From: Aurelia coerulea
Taxonomy: Eukaryota > Cnidaria > Scyphozoa > Semaeostomeae > Ulmaridae
Length of the DNA stretch: 64,000 nucleotides
Assembly: GCA_039566865.1 (NCBI GenBank)
Contig: CM076957.1
Span: forward strand, 11,665,896-11,729,895
Direction of reading: 5' to 3'
Position 1 is the first letter of the stretch. Every line of letters begins with the position of its first letter. Of the stretch, positions 1 through 12,600 are shown one piece after another. The position numbers and the translations under genes are program-made. The notes below the pieces were generated by a model. The model saw only the letters and a list, made by a program, of their open reading frames with translations, was not told the origin of the DNA and did not search any database.

Positions 1-69
1 GCGACAAGAACACTACAGGCATAAACTAGACAGATACAGTGCACGAAATTCCTGTTTTCAAGGGCTATG

Positions 70-303
70 TCAATTTTCGTAGTCTATTGAAACAAAACAC
101 CTGTATGATTTGATGTACTCTAAAGCAGCTTCAAGAATCAGTCTTTTGACAATGTGTGGAAGTTCAGAACTTCCATACAACATCAGTGAGCAAACGAAAT
201 CGTCATCAAAGTTGGATACATCCAAGCTCAGAATTTCCGAGAGCTGGCCATCATTGTGGGACACCCAGTAAATTAACTGCATATATTTTTGAATTGACAG
301 CAA
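70..303 (-). pseudogene. LINE ORF C-terminal fragment (diverged)
   Basis: The 77-residue frame has the spacing seen at the very end of the other LINE copies in this window (LYG, then Val, Ile-Leu, Leu-x-x-Ile/Tyr-Ile and a final Arg-Phe/Cys-Phe). The zinc-knuckle part that should precede it is missing. It sits beyond the known DDX52 exons on the same strand, so an unrelated reading is possible. Confidence 0.5.
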
Positions 304-547
304 CTAATCATTATACGCTTAAAATTACCCAGTACATTGTTGCTGATTTGCTTACTTCAAAACAGTGATATCAATTCACTTTATGTCTTCTAGCCTTTAT
401 CAAGCTTTTCATGTTGTCAAGAAGAAAGAACAATTCCGTTCATAGGCTTGACAAATTTTCTGGCTATCAAGATTCTTCTAAAGTTTGGACTATCAACAGA
501 CCCTTCTGAACGATGGCATGTAAAACAATCAATCTAAAATACCTTAC

Positions 548-659
548 CATATCTTTTCGTACTTTTGTTGACGAAATTTCCGGATGCTGCTTTCGACTTG
601 GTTAAAACGTGGACTCTAAAACCCTTTCCAGCTGATAATCGGTTGAATTCACTGTGGAT
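548..659 (-). CDS. DDX52: DDX52 exon 8
   Basis: Acceptor GAATAG|ATCCAC and donor ATATG|GTAAGG. It has 37 codons plus one base. It begins [21 protein letters not shown], matching the DDX52 segment that follows motif Ia. The next exon (motif Ib/GG/II) must lie beyond base 1; no candidate was found in 1-547. Confidence 0.87.
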
Positions 660-3600
660 CTATTCAAAAAGAAATAAAGCAAAAAATAAAGCTGTTGCAA
701 TATGCAGCACACATTTATATGAGAACATATATGACGTTTTACGATTCCATTACCCTTTCAGTTCAGATATTTTTTCTTTCTGCTTCGTGCTCTCCCTATA
801 CTCCCTAAAGCATATTATTGACCTGCACTAAGTCTGTGAATTTGAGCAATAATATTCAAAATATTAACATGACTTTTGAAGAGGAAAGGCAACTGTATTA
901 CCAACTCATAGTATTTTTGAACATCTCAGAAAAAAGGTGGAAATTTTGCGCACTATGAAATGCTGAACCAACCTGATCCAAACAAATCTGCACTGAATCC
1001 AGTCCTATCCGATCTGATCCTAGCCTGCATGCAGTGTTTCTTTTGTAAAATTGAAAGAACCGGAAAGTAGAAAGACTGCACAGCACCAAGAGATTTCTTG
1101 TATGGATAGCTCAGCAAAATGAAATCAGTGAAAGTATTCTGTCCTATCAAACTGTCCAATCTCAAACAAACACAAAACAAAGACAGACTGTTTTGCTGAT
1201 TGTGCTGCAGTTCGGAAAATCTCTAACCAGGTTCTAATTGGTTCATATCACAATGGATTTATTCATCAAAATACGAATAATCACTTAGAAATGCGCAGTC
1301 TTTCTATTTTCTTGTTTTTCCAATTTTACACAAACGAAAGACTGCACGCAAGGCTAATTTGATCCGAAATATCTTTATTCAAATTCATCGATCCGAATCC
1401 GATCAAAATGAACGTGGATACAAATCACATTCCACAGATGGCTAGAGCCAGACATTCGCAAATTTGGAATTTCTCTAAATCAATACTTTTTATGCAGTTT
1501 TAGAAAGCAGAATAATTGGGCGTTTCTGCACTTTTTAAAATTTTCATTTGCCTTGTATTGCCATAGAATTATAGACATTTGAATCAGAGCAAATTGGACA
1601 AAATCTTGAAAATGTTACACCCAGCATTCTAGTGGCAAAGAATGTGGATAAATGTTTTTGGTTAGAACAAAGGGTTGCAGTTGATTAGAATACTTGAAAA
1701 TAACTAGTCACAGTTTATTGAAAAGCAAGATGAAACTGTTTTGTCAAGTCAATTTTTACATAGCAGCAATTTTTTCAGAGGGCACAATCTGACTTTAATC
1801 AAGAATATCTCCAAAAGTATGAGGGGAACCTACAACACCAAGACATTTTCTGAAAGAGCGGTTTATGATAAGTTTATTTCAGAAGGTTGCATTTTTTATC
1901 GCCTTGGCAAATTCAAATACCCAGAGGTGAAAGGCTTTTTCGGGAAAATGTTGGATGTCCTTAGAAAAAATATTGAGGCCAGGTCTATTTTTCAGAGTAT
2001 TTAAGATATTTTGACTAAGAAAAGTCCTGTAGGTGATATCATGTGCACAGCAACCTTCTACATAGCCTTTGTTTACATTAAAATGTACCAGAAAGAAGAT
2101 TTTGATTAGAATTTCCTAACATTTAATATAGGTTCCAATCTCCTAAATGTGGAAAAGTATTCAACTTTATTCATTGTTCCAATAGAATACAATGAACTTT
2201 TTCACTATTGCCATGAATCACTATTGTTGAATTTTTGAGACCGATGAGTATAAAAGGGGTTCTTGGTTAAAAATCTAAAGTTAGAATATCGGGCCTCAAC
2301 CCCCCCCCCCCCTAAATATAAACTTGTTTAACTTTTTTGTGAGCCATTTATTTCATTCATTATTCTCATATGTTGAAAATCAGCTGCCAACTGCTCCTGT
2401 AACATTATTTCCCTTGAGATATGCACGAATGTTTGGAAAGTCACCCTTTTGGCCCACTGTGCATTCGCACATATCTGTGTGATCATAACAACGAGATATG
2501 CATCATTAGATGGCTGACAGTTCACTGGATCAATGACGACATAAAAGTACAGTACAGAAGTTTTCTTTGCAGCTGACATGCCGAACCACAAAAAACATCC
2601 CAGAGAGGATAAATATGGAGAAATAAACTTCCCTATATATATTCATATAATCTAGAAGCTAGTCAATTTGTGATTGAAATTTGCACGAGGCTTGATCAGT
2701 CGATCAATCTAATTGAAAACAAAGATCTACATAATATCTTTTTCTTCATTATTGTTACCTGGTTAGCAAGTTCTCTTGTCGGCGAAACTATTACGGCTCT
2801 AAAGCCATCCCGCTTTGGTCTCTGCGAAAATAAGAATCACGCTGTAAACATCATTTCATTCGATATAAATTAGTGGACGACCAATAGCTGTGACCGCTGT
2901 GAAGGCGCTGTTTTTACCAGTTTATGCGTTGCTGTTGTTGTAAGTATAGGCGTTGCTGTTGTTGTTACAAGTATACAAACTTTAGCTCGAAAAGGCGTGA
3001 CAAGAAACAGAGCAAGAAGAAGGGGTGTAACGATGAAGAAAATCAAGTCGAGAAGCCATCAAGAATGAGACTTCGACTTCGCAGGGCCAAACTGGTATGC
3101 AAACATTAGTTTTTTCGTTTCGTTTTGTGTGTGACTGCATTTAGGCCAAATATCTAATTAATTTTTTTTCGTTTTTTGTAGATTGTTATCTTACTAATCT
3201 ACTACTTATCTCGTGTATCCTTGTCACTTGAGTTTTTTTTTATATATTCCCATAAAATTTACAATCAACAGACAAAGGTTACAAGACGATGCCACAAGGA
3301 GCATGGAAATACATAGCAACCCTGCGACCATAACATTTAACATAGAGATTCAAATTAATGTTACATTTAAATATTACAAATTACATATTACATAATAGCA
3401 AATGGCAAATAACAATGACACAATTCCGTCAAAAGAAATTAAAACAACAAAAAACAAATGTGAAAAAAAAACAGATTACAAGAGAGAGGAGGTTTTTAAC
3501 AACAAACTTAGGAACTTACTGAAACCGTTCTGAGGCCTGAATATATTTCAACGTTGCCTCGAGAATTTTTTTATTTGAATCTAAAGATAAATTTTCGTGG

Positions 3601-6600
3601 CCATACAGGATGATTTGGAGTAAATCTTTATTTGAAAGGTTTGTTAATCCATGGGGTTGCAATATCGCATTCACACTGTTGAGAAGATTGCGTCTATCTT
3701 CATCATAAGCATGGCAGAGCAGCAAAAAATGCTCCGTATCCTCAATACCATCATTTACAGGGCACAAAGGATTTAAAGTATCGCTGCAGTTATGTTTGAA
3801 TTTGTGTAAATTCAGCTTGCTAAGTCCTACACGAAGCTGTGTTAAAATTGATAAACCTTTTGGGTCGTTAATGTTGTAGATCAGTTTTGAAGGTGGACGG
3901 ATGAGTGATAATAGTTTTTCCCATTCCGACAAACAGTTTGGATAGAAACTTGATTTAAATCTCTCTGTTCTCGCACGTATTTGCTCTGTTGCAGCTCTTC
4001 TGCGAAGACTATAGTCAGATTCCTGAAGCTGAGGGACAGGAATTCTTGTGTAATCCGGAGTCAAATTATTGATAATCTTGTAGAAAAGAGCAAGGCGTCT
4101 ACTCCATCGTCGCAGGTTGAGCGATTCCCAACCAAGTTCATCATAAATTTTCTGACGAGATGTGCCATTCCAAGCCCCAGTTACTGCCAATGCGGCAGAG
4201 TATTGACCCGATTCAAGTTTTTCCATTGAATTGGTCAAAGTGACAGTTTGACTGAATTCATAGATATTTTGCGGAATATGATACATTATGTCACCATAAT
4301 CCAGATGCGGTCGGACATAGAGTTTATATATTTCGTTTAGCGTATGTCGCGGCAAATATTTCGAAAGGAATCTCAACATCCCTATTCCTTGTCTACATTT
4401 GGAAATAACTGATTGAATATGACTAGCAAAAGACAATTTAGAATCTAGTATGACACCAAGGTGCTTTTGCTCCTGGACCCTCATTACTGGAACGCCATTA
4501 AAAAAGATGGGTTGATGATATGAATAAAAACATGACCGATGCGATGTTGTTTTTTGCTCGTCTAGCTGCATGAATGTTCAAATAGCGTTACACTAGCTGC
4601 AAATTCAAAGGAAAACATTCGAAAATTTCATCTGGAAACTTATTGGCCCTTGAGAAGCTTTGGAAGCCTTGCTTAAAAAATAAATAAACTGATAAAAGGC
4701 ACCTAATCATTTGGACGGATTTTCCCCAATACGAAATTCTCATTAGCATATTTTTATTTTTGCAAACATTCACTCTATAGTTTCAAACTTGATATTTCAC
4801 AGGAAACATGATATCTGATATTGCTTAATACAGGAAAAGTACATTCCTATAAAGCTTTTCAATTACTGTTTGTTTTACCATGCTTCTTTGTACATTTTGG
4901 GTCCCAAATTAATTACTATGAAAAGAAAATGAAACAGACCAAGATAATTTTGAAAACAGTGAAACAACGTTCGTTCCTACTGACAGAAAGTATTCATTAA
5001 ACACTGGTGCATAGGTACTACTCCTGAAGTGATGGATGAAGTAGCTAGCAACCAGACATTCAGACCGATCATCTTTTTTACCAAGTGAATGTCAAATCAT
5101 TTTATAGCAGTTTTTTTCATTCTTACGTTGAGATATTCGCAGTGTTGATCTCAAATTATCCCAAGTGTGATGCTATATGCAATAAAACTTCCCGTCCCAG
5201 CATCTGTCATAACCATAACACAATTACATATGCTATCTTACAACTACCTTTCAATATCTTTCGTCTGAAGCTGTTATAACTTCATCGACCCTTCTCAAGT
5301 AAATCAGAACTGCCCTAGGATTTTCTGTCTTCAGAATTCAGTCATCTCCTTTCGAAATCATTACTATTTTGCGCATTTTTTTTTTCTTTTTTTTTTTTTT
5401 TTTATATTCAATATAAAGATTTACAAGAATGAGGTACTTAAGACTATACTTACAAACTACTTAACTACATAACAAGGATGATAACCCGGGAAGCAAGAAC
5501 CCATGACTATCCCAGGGTCATTACACAGAGAACATTTAACTAAAGTTACACCTAAAATCTACATTTACAAAAACAGCTACATATAAACGATGGTTACTGA
5601 TAAATACAAACAAACGGAAATAGGAACAAAAAGAAAAGGACTTTGTGGTTGTGTGGCGTGAAACAAAGTTTTGACTTATCTTAAACAAACCGACCTGTTT
5701 TGTGGATGAAATCTAAAGTCAGTTCGAGTATACTTTTATTAACGTCATTAGAGAGGTCTTTATCACCATATAACAAAAGTTGTACAAGGACGTCGTTAGA
5801 AAGGCTATTGATTTTTACAAATGGTCGTAACACTACAGAAACTCCAGCGAGAAGATCTCGTCGTTGAATAACAAATGAAGGGCAAAACAACAGAAAGTGC
5901 TCCGTGTCCTCTATACCGTCATTCGTTGGGCACATTGGGTTTACGGTGTCCCTGAAATTGTGCTTGAATTTATGGAAATTTAGTTTGCTGAGACCGACTC
6001 TTATTTGGGAAAGAAACGATAGACCTATTGGATTATGAATACCAAAGACAGATTTTTCAGAGGGGCGAATCATCGATAGAAGCTTTGTCTTAAAAACAGC
6101 AACAGACGGTGCAAGCCTGATTTCAGGATCAAGTTTATTCCACTCTGAGATGCAGTTTGGATAGAAGCTAGATTTAAATTTGTCTGTTCTTGCCCTTATT
6201 CGCCCAATAGCATCCTGATTGCGAAGGTAGTAGTCCGACTGATGAAGTGGTGGGATTGGCTCCTGATTGCGCATTTTTCACTGTAAAGCAATTAATATCA
6301 GTCATTTTTCCAGAATTCAACCTTTCGTAAATGTAACGAAGCTTGAAGCCCATAATTTCGTTTGAAATAAAATGTAATTATTGATGGGAGGCTATTCTAT
6401 TTGTTCAAAAATGTCGTTTTTAATTTCTGGTACAGGTTTCTAAAAAATTTTCAATGTTTAGTTAAATATTGAAAAATAACGATAATATGAATAGGCCCAT
6501 GGGAGGCTGACTCTGTTTTTGTAAGATTTTGAAGTAAATTTAGAAAACAGAATCTTGCAAATCCGTTGAGAATTCACTAAGTTACAAACTTTCAAAGATC

Positions 6601-9600
6601 ACAAAATTTAGGCGACAACTGAGACCAGAGACCTCTAGATGATTTGTAAAGCTCAAAAATTGAGGCAAAGAAAGGTTCTCAAATGTCACACCTCTCGTTA
6701 ATATCAGAGCAAACCAAACAAGAATTTCGACTGCATCACTTTCAAACTTCGCTCAACAAAATCCCTCAAAGCAAAAATAAACTTGATAGTAAGGTGATCG
6801 AAAATGTTCCAATTCCCATCTGGTTTGCTCCGGTATACCGAGAAACAAACAAAAAACGATAATCCATATTACTTTCACCAACTACTTGCAAAAGCGGATT
6901 TGCAAAATTCTGGTGTCTAAAATGAATTAAAGATCCCAAGAATAGCACTATCTCATCATGGAGCCCGTTCGTTATATCGTTATTCCCTAATATCTAATAT
7001 TAAATCAGACTTCGGTCAATTGTCTTGGGAGATCCTGAATATTTTTGCATTTTTCGACAAAACATTTTGTCCACCCTTGAAAAAAATAGTTTATTGATGT
7101 TTGATGGCGGCGTTTGAGCTTTTGTTTGGCAATAGAGTATGACCTAAAGTTTCAAAGGTAATTTCTGCTTAGAAATTGTGCGACTAAGATTGAAACAAAA
7201 ATAGTGTCTGTACCTGAAGACTTTGCAAAATTGGTATAATGAATGCGAGTGTCTTTCCAGAGCCAGTTGGAGCACATACAAGGATTTCTCGATGCTAGAG
7301 TAGGATAATATGAATTAAGTCTGTCCCACATTAGATGTCAGGTGAGATTTGCGACAATGCAAATCACTGCGCAAAACTACCGGATGAGCCAGAAAAAAGT
7401 TCCCACTTTCGAAAATTCGTAGCACCACAAGTACTTCGTGGATTTGAATGGTTCAAATTTTAGTTAAAGCCAAAATATCGAAGTATTTTTTGTGATTTTT
7501 CTCGTCTTCTTACGAGTACTGCAAATATAAGTAAATCCAGCTTTACAAAAATTTCATGATTGCAAAATGACTGAAAAGGGCCTAAAACACTTGATCAAAT
7601 CATTAGGACGCTCCTCGCACAGAACAATACACACAGGCGTGTCACCTCTCTCAAGAGTCATCAGACAGAGATTTTCAAATAGATACTAAAGTTTTTCAAT
7701 CCCATGGCAATAGATGTGCAGACGATATCTCTCACCCATGAGAAATTGCATTTTCTCTATTGTTCTGAGTGAGGAGTCAGTTATGATTTGATCAAGCATT
7801 TTAGGCCTTTTTCAGTCATTTTGCAACATCAAGTTTTTGTAAACTTGAATTTATAAAGTTTTCCAGTGCTCGTTAGAAGGTGAGAAAAATCACAAAAATA
7901 CTTCAATCTTTTGGCTGTCCAGCAAATATTGATTCCTTCTGTTCCATTTAGTGCTCTCGATGCTATGAATTTTCAAAAGTGGGAACTTTTTTCTGGCTCA
8001 CCAGGTATTTGCTCTTATTATTCCTCCGTAATTCTGACTGACAAGAAATGTAAGAGAGACATACTTGGGATGGCCAGTTATCACATTTTCGTTTTGAAAA
8101 AGAACAGGACATTTGACGGAACTCTGAGACACACCTGCATTGGTTTAAAACAAGTACAGGAATGGAAAAAATATTTAAATTTTCTGGGACTGAAAAGTAG
8201 ACTGACTACTTTACCAAGTTAAAAACAGCATTGTTATAGTCTGGAGACAGCCTAAATCAACCAAACATCAATCTAATTTCTAAAGACTTAGTTTGAAATG
8301 CAGAGAACATTTTGGATTTTGACGCAAAATCGAATCATCAGTTCCCCCCTTTTCTCGCATTGCTTTCTTTCTGGGGACCTGAAAACGTTTTTTGGGACCA
8401 TTGGTGCCGTGGTCCGCTATTTTTTCCACCCATGGACAGGTACCCATTCACTTTGACAGCAATAGAAAGATCAGAGAGGAAGTTGCCGATCCAACTTATT
8501 AGTGTTGGATGAAATCCATAAAGGGGAGTTTTGGCAAGGTGACATTCGTGCCAAATTCTGTCAAATGCCCGGAGTTTTCAAATGAGATCATCCTGCTATT
8601 ACAGTATGACGCCACAGAAGAAGATCACTTGAGTTAAATGTGATACGTACTTTAAAAGCAGTTATGCCAATCAATTCAACATCGATACTCTGCTCGAAGG
8701 AGCCTGTGAGATCTTACCCCAGTGCCAACTACCCCCATCTTGCCCTACTTACGTAGCCCCCCACAGTACGTGGTGATAAGAACCGCAACTTCATTTCACC
8801 TTCACCAAATGCAAGTCTGTAGGCGCCGACAAACTTGGTTATATAATTTAGAAAATATCAATTTCCTATTTCAATTGCATATGACGTTAGCCATGTATAT
8901 GTATATATACGTTAAAATGGATACTATAGGTGCAGATGAAGAACGAACGAGAAATAGACAAAAATTTGATGTTTTTTAGCACACTAAGGCCTTTCAAGTC
9001 ATTACTATCATCAGAGTGTGACTGACTGAGATTAATATGTTTACGTAATAACAGACGAGTGAGAATAGTGTTAAGTTAATGTGTCAATTGAGGATTGCGT
9101 GTCCTGCTTTGAATAGCTTTTCTTCATAGGCGGTCAGTAATTTCGAGGAACTTAATGACATGAACGCAAAGACTTTGAAAAACGGTTCTTTCAAGTTATT
9201 ATGTCTATTTCCACATTGAAAAACATGTCTTGGAAAGATGCACGACGAGACTCCAGACCGTGACTCTGAAATGTGGTTGTTCATGCAGAGGCGAAAGTTT
9301 GTCGTTTGACCAATATAACTGACTTTTTCATGACACAAATTGCATAATAAAAAGTAAACAACTTAAAAGCAAATTTGGACTTTCAAGATTAATATTCCAA
9401 CTCTTGATGCTCCAATATCAATAAATAAGGTATCAGTCTTCAAGTTAACTATCTAAGAGTATTTCAAAACGTATCAGGGGTCGATTCAACTTAAATTCTT
9501 ATCGCTAGCCCCAATCAAATCTGTTACCTTTTTTTGGGACACCCGGTACTTTGTAGTCTCTTGTAGGGCACCCTGTAAAGCAGTCTCCACAGACCGATGG

Positions 9601-12600
9601 GGCTACCGTCGTTAGATAATAATAAAAAAGGACATGAAATGAAATGAGTATGTGCTATCTAGTCTTGATATGCACCGCCTCACGCGTCCTAAGTTGGCAC
9701 TGAGATTGCAAATGTACTCTACAAAGGATGCAGTATGATTGGCAGGTATAGTAGTTGACATATGTTTGACATCAAGGAGATCTAGGATTCTTCAATTGAC
9801 CCCTTAGAAAGTTTGCGAGCACTCTAATTGGCCAATTACAAAATATTGCACTCTACTTATTTTTGATCTTTTTCTTTCTGGTCTTATCTGACAATTCGTT
9901 GTGACCAATATTGGGCTAAAAAAAAAACAGTTTAGAAAGGCTCAGTTACTCGATGCAATTTTCAAATTCAAACATTGCTACTTACATTTAACATCAAGGG
10001 AATTGCTTGCATTTGAACAGCAGTTGGTGCCTCGTAACCAGAATCACTCAAATTCTGACATATGTAGGAGGGACATTTGTACCTTCAAAAGAAAAAGCGC
10101 ATCTGTACATACAATTAAACTTTTTGGAATCTCTCTTATCAGTCTGGCAAAGTTGTGAAACTGACCATGTGTCCCTAGTTCTACCAGGAGAGTCAGAAAA
10201 ATATATTTCTTCGATAAAAGTCTATTTCATCGAAGAAAGGCTAACTTAGATAAAAAATTTGTTCGCTCGAAATCGGTCTTTTCCTTTGCATATTTCCACC
10301 TCGCGGGAAGAAACTTTTGCGTTTTCGCGTTTTTGCCAATGTTCGCGAAAGTATATTCCGCGAAATTTCCTGAAATGTAAAATTCGTGAAAGTTTATCCC
10401 CGTGAAATTTCCTAAGATGCAGAATCAAATATTTATGTAATCAAATATCTATATTCCTCTTCTTTCACAACAACCCTTTCGAAATATGATACTGCAAGCA
10501 TATTTATCGAAGATGTTGAAGAGTTATTGAAGAACCAAGAAACACGTTTGAGACATTATGAAATTTGACAAGAAGCCTAATTTGCGAAAGTATATTCCCA
10601 CGATATTTCCAATTTTGGTCGTTTCATGACAGTTAATTCCAAAAATTTCGCGTTTTTCGAACTCGTGGAAGTTTCTACTCGCGAAAGTTTCTTCCCGCGA
10701 AAGTTTCTTCCCTTAATGAAAGTAGGTTTTCAATTAGATTCATATTATTTCACCCGTAAACAGCTAAGCCATGACTAAAAGTTACTGATTCTCTACCAAA
10801 ACAATAACCAAGGCATGCTTTCGATGGAACACAAAAGGAGAGGTCACTGTTACTTGTTCTGTAAACTGATTAAATGGCCGTAGTAATCGTTATTGAAAGG
10901 CTGCCGGACAAGCGGTCTCGGTTTGGTGTAGTAGTCTCGTTTTAAATAACGATTACTGGGACTCATCGTAATAAGTCTACTCGTTCTGTACCCCCAGAAA
11001 AGATTCATTCAAATGCCATTTCCTGGAAGCAGAAAGTTCTTACATTGATGATACCTTTTACAAAAATAGCTGTATCCCAAAATTGCAAATAGATGCAGAA
11101 AGACATGACCTATTCTAACAAACTAAATCTCCATGACAAAACGAACGAATTGCAAGTTTTAGGGGCTTTAGCTCCATCACTCGGCAAGACTCTGGGGCCC
11201 CTGCAGGTCCTGTGTTTTAATTTGGCAGATGTGCTGGATCACACTCCTAAGGGTTTGCTCTGTATTCCTGTGAGTCCCATTTATCGTCTATAAATCATCA
11301 TGCCTAAACACTGACAACTACCCATATATCTACTTAAGCTAAACCGGGTGCACCGATAAAAAGTTCAGACGATTGAAAATTCCTAGGACATGTCATTGTC
11401 ATTTGCTCCTTATGGCATCGTCCCAGAGTAGTGTTGCATAGTAATAAGAAAGCATAGTAGAACGAAACCTGTATTGTAATATTTCATATGGATATAAAAA
11501 ACGATTTCTAGCACCTACCATGCTGAATCGATTTGAAAGAATTGAATATTGCATGATGGATGAAACACTGAAGTATTTCTGTGATTTTTCTTGATTTGTA
11601 TGAGTACTGAAAATATACCGGGTTTCCCTGAAAAAACGCAACAGATTTGATCGGAGCTAGCAACAAGAATTCAGATCTAATCGATCCCTAATGAGTGTCA
11701 AGTAATCCTTGATAGTTAACTTGAAGATACACACCTTAATTTTGTATATTGATGCACTGATAGTGTGAATATTAATCTTGAAGTCCAAATTTGCCTGAAC
11801 TTCCAAACCAGAGCTGTTGGGTTTTGACCTAAACTGCAGACGCGCTATTTTGGTGGAATCTCCTAAATTACCGTGAAATAAGAGATTAAAGCCTTGTGTT
11901 GAGGAAAATATTTCAATAGAAATACAACTAGATTCATAAATTTTGTCATGAAGAGGCACTTTTCTTAATGCTTCAAAAGTTTGGAAATGTTAGAATTGCA
12001 TCTGTCTCATAAAAGAGAGCAATACACGAAGTAGTTTGCTTGGGTGTGAAAAATGAATAAGTTCTTGCAATCTTCATGACTTTCACAAAATGAATTCTAT
12101 AATCTTTCTTGGAATTATTACGAAACAAGCAATCAGATATATCCAAGGGAAAAATATCTATGGATAAGATCCTTAAAAATGTCATTCGTGTTTGGTTTTT
12201 TGCAGGTGCACTATGATTGAAGAACTATATTCCTTTGCGAATTTTCCCTTTGGCATTTTAATGTTTGTCAATTGTTTGCTTTCAAATTTCTATTGACATG
12301 TGTGGCGAAACATGTGTGCCTAACATGCTCACACTATTACGCAATGCTTGTGACTGAGGAGATTCCCCAAGCATGTTTCCAGTTAGGCAAAAACCAGAAA
12401 TCTCTGGTTTGGAGATGGGAGGAAATTTGGACTTTGAAAATTGATATTCCAACTCTCCATGCACCAATATCAACAAACAAGGTATTCATCTTCAAGTTAA
12501 CTATCAAGGATTATATCACAAATTATTGTGATTGGACCAAGGGCGTTAGGACGACATTATAGTCGTCCCATTGCAGTTAATTTCTACTGTTTGGTTTGAA

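Noticed and set aside
2924..3109. Cys-rich 61-codon ORF
   Set aside because: The Cys runs come from repeated gttgctgttgttgt sequence; it lies in a helicase intron region and has no domain.
8651..8703. Exon-like stretch with AG and GT borders on the minus strand
   Set aside because: Its phase does not fit between helicase exons 5 and 6, which join directly, and the peptide matches nothing I know.
8990..9015. Possible hammerhead core (ctgatga...gaaa, minus strand) after the PLE fragment
   Set aside because: Stem III and stem I cannot be formed convincingly; the match is likely chance.
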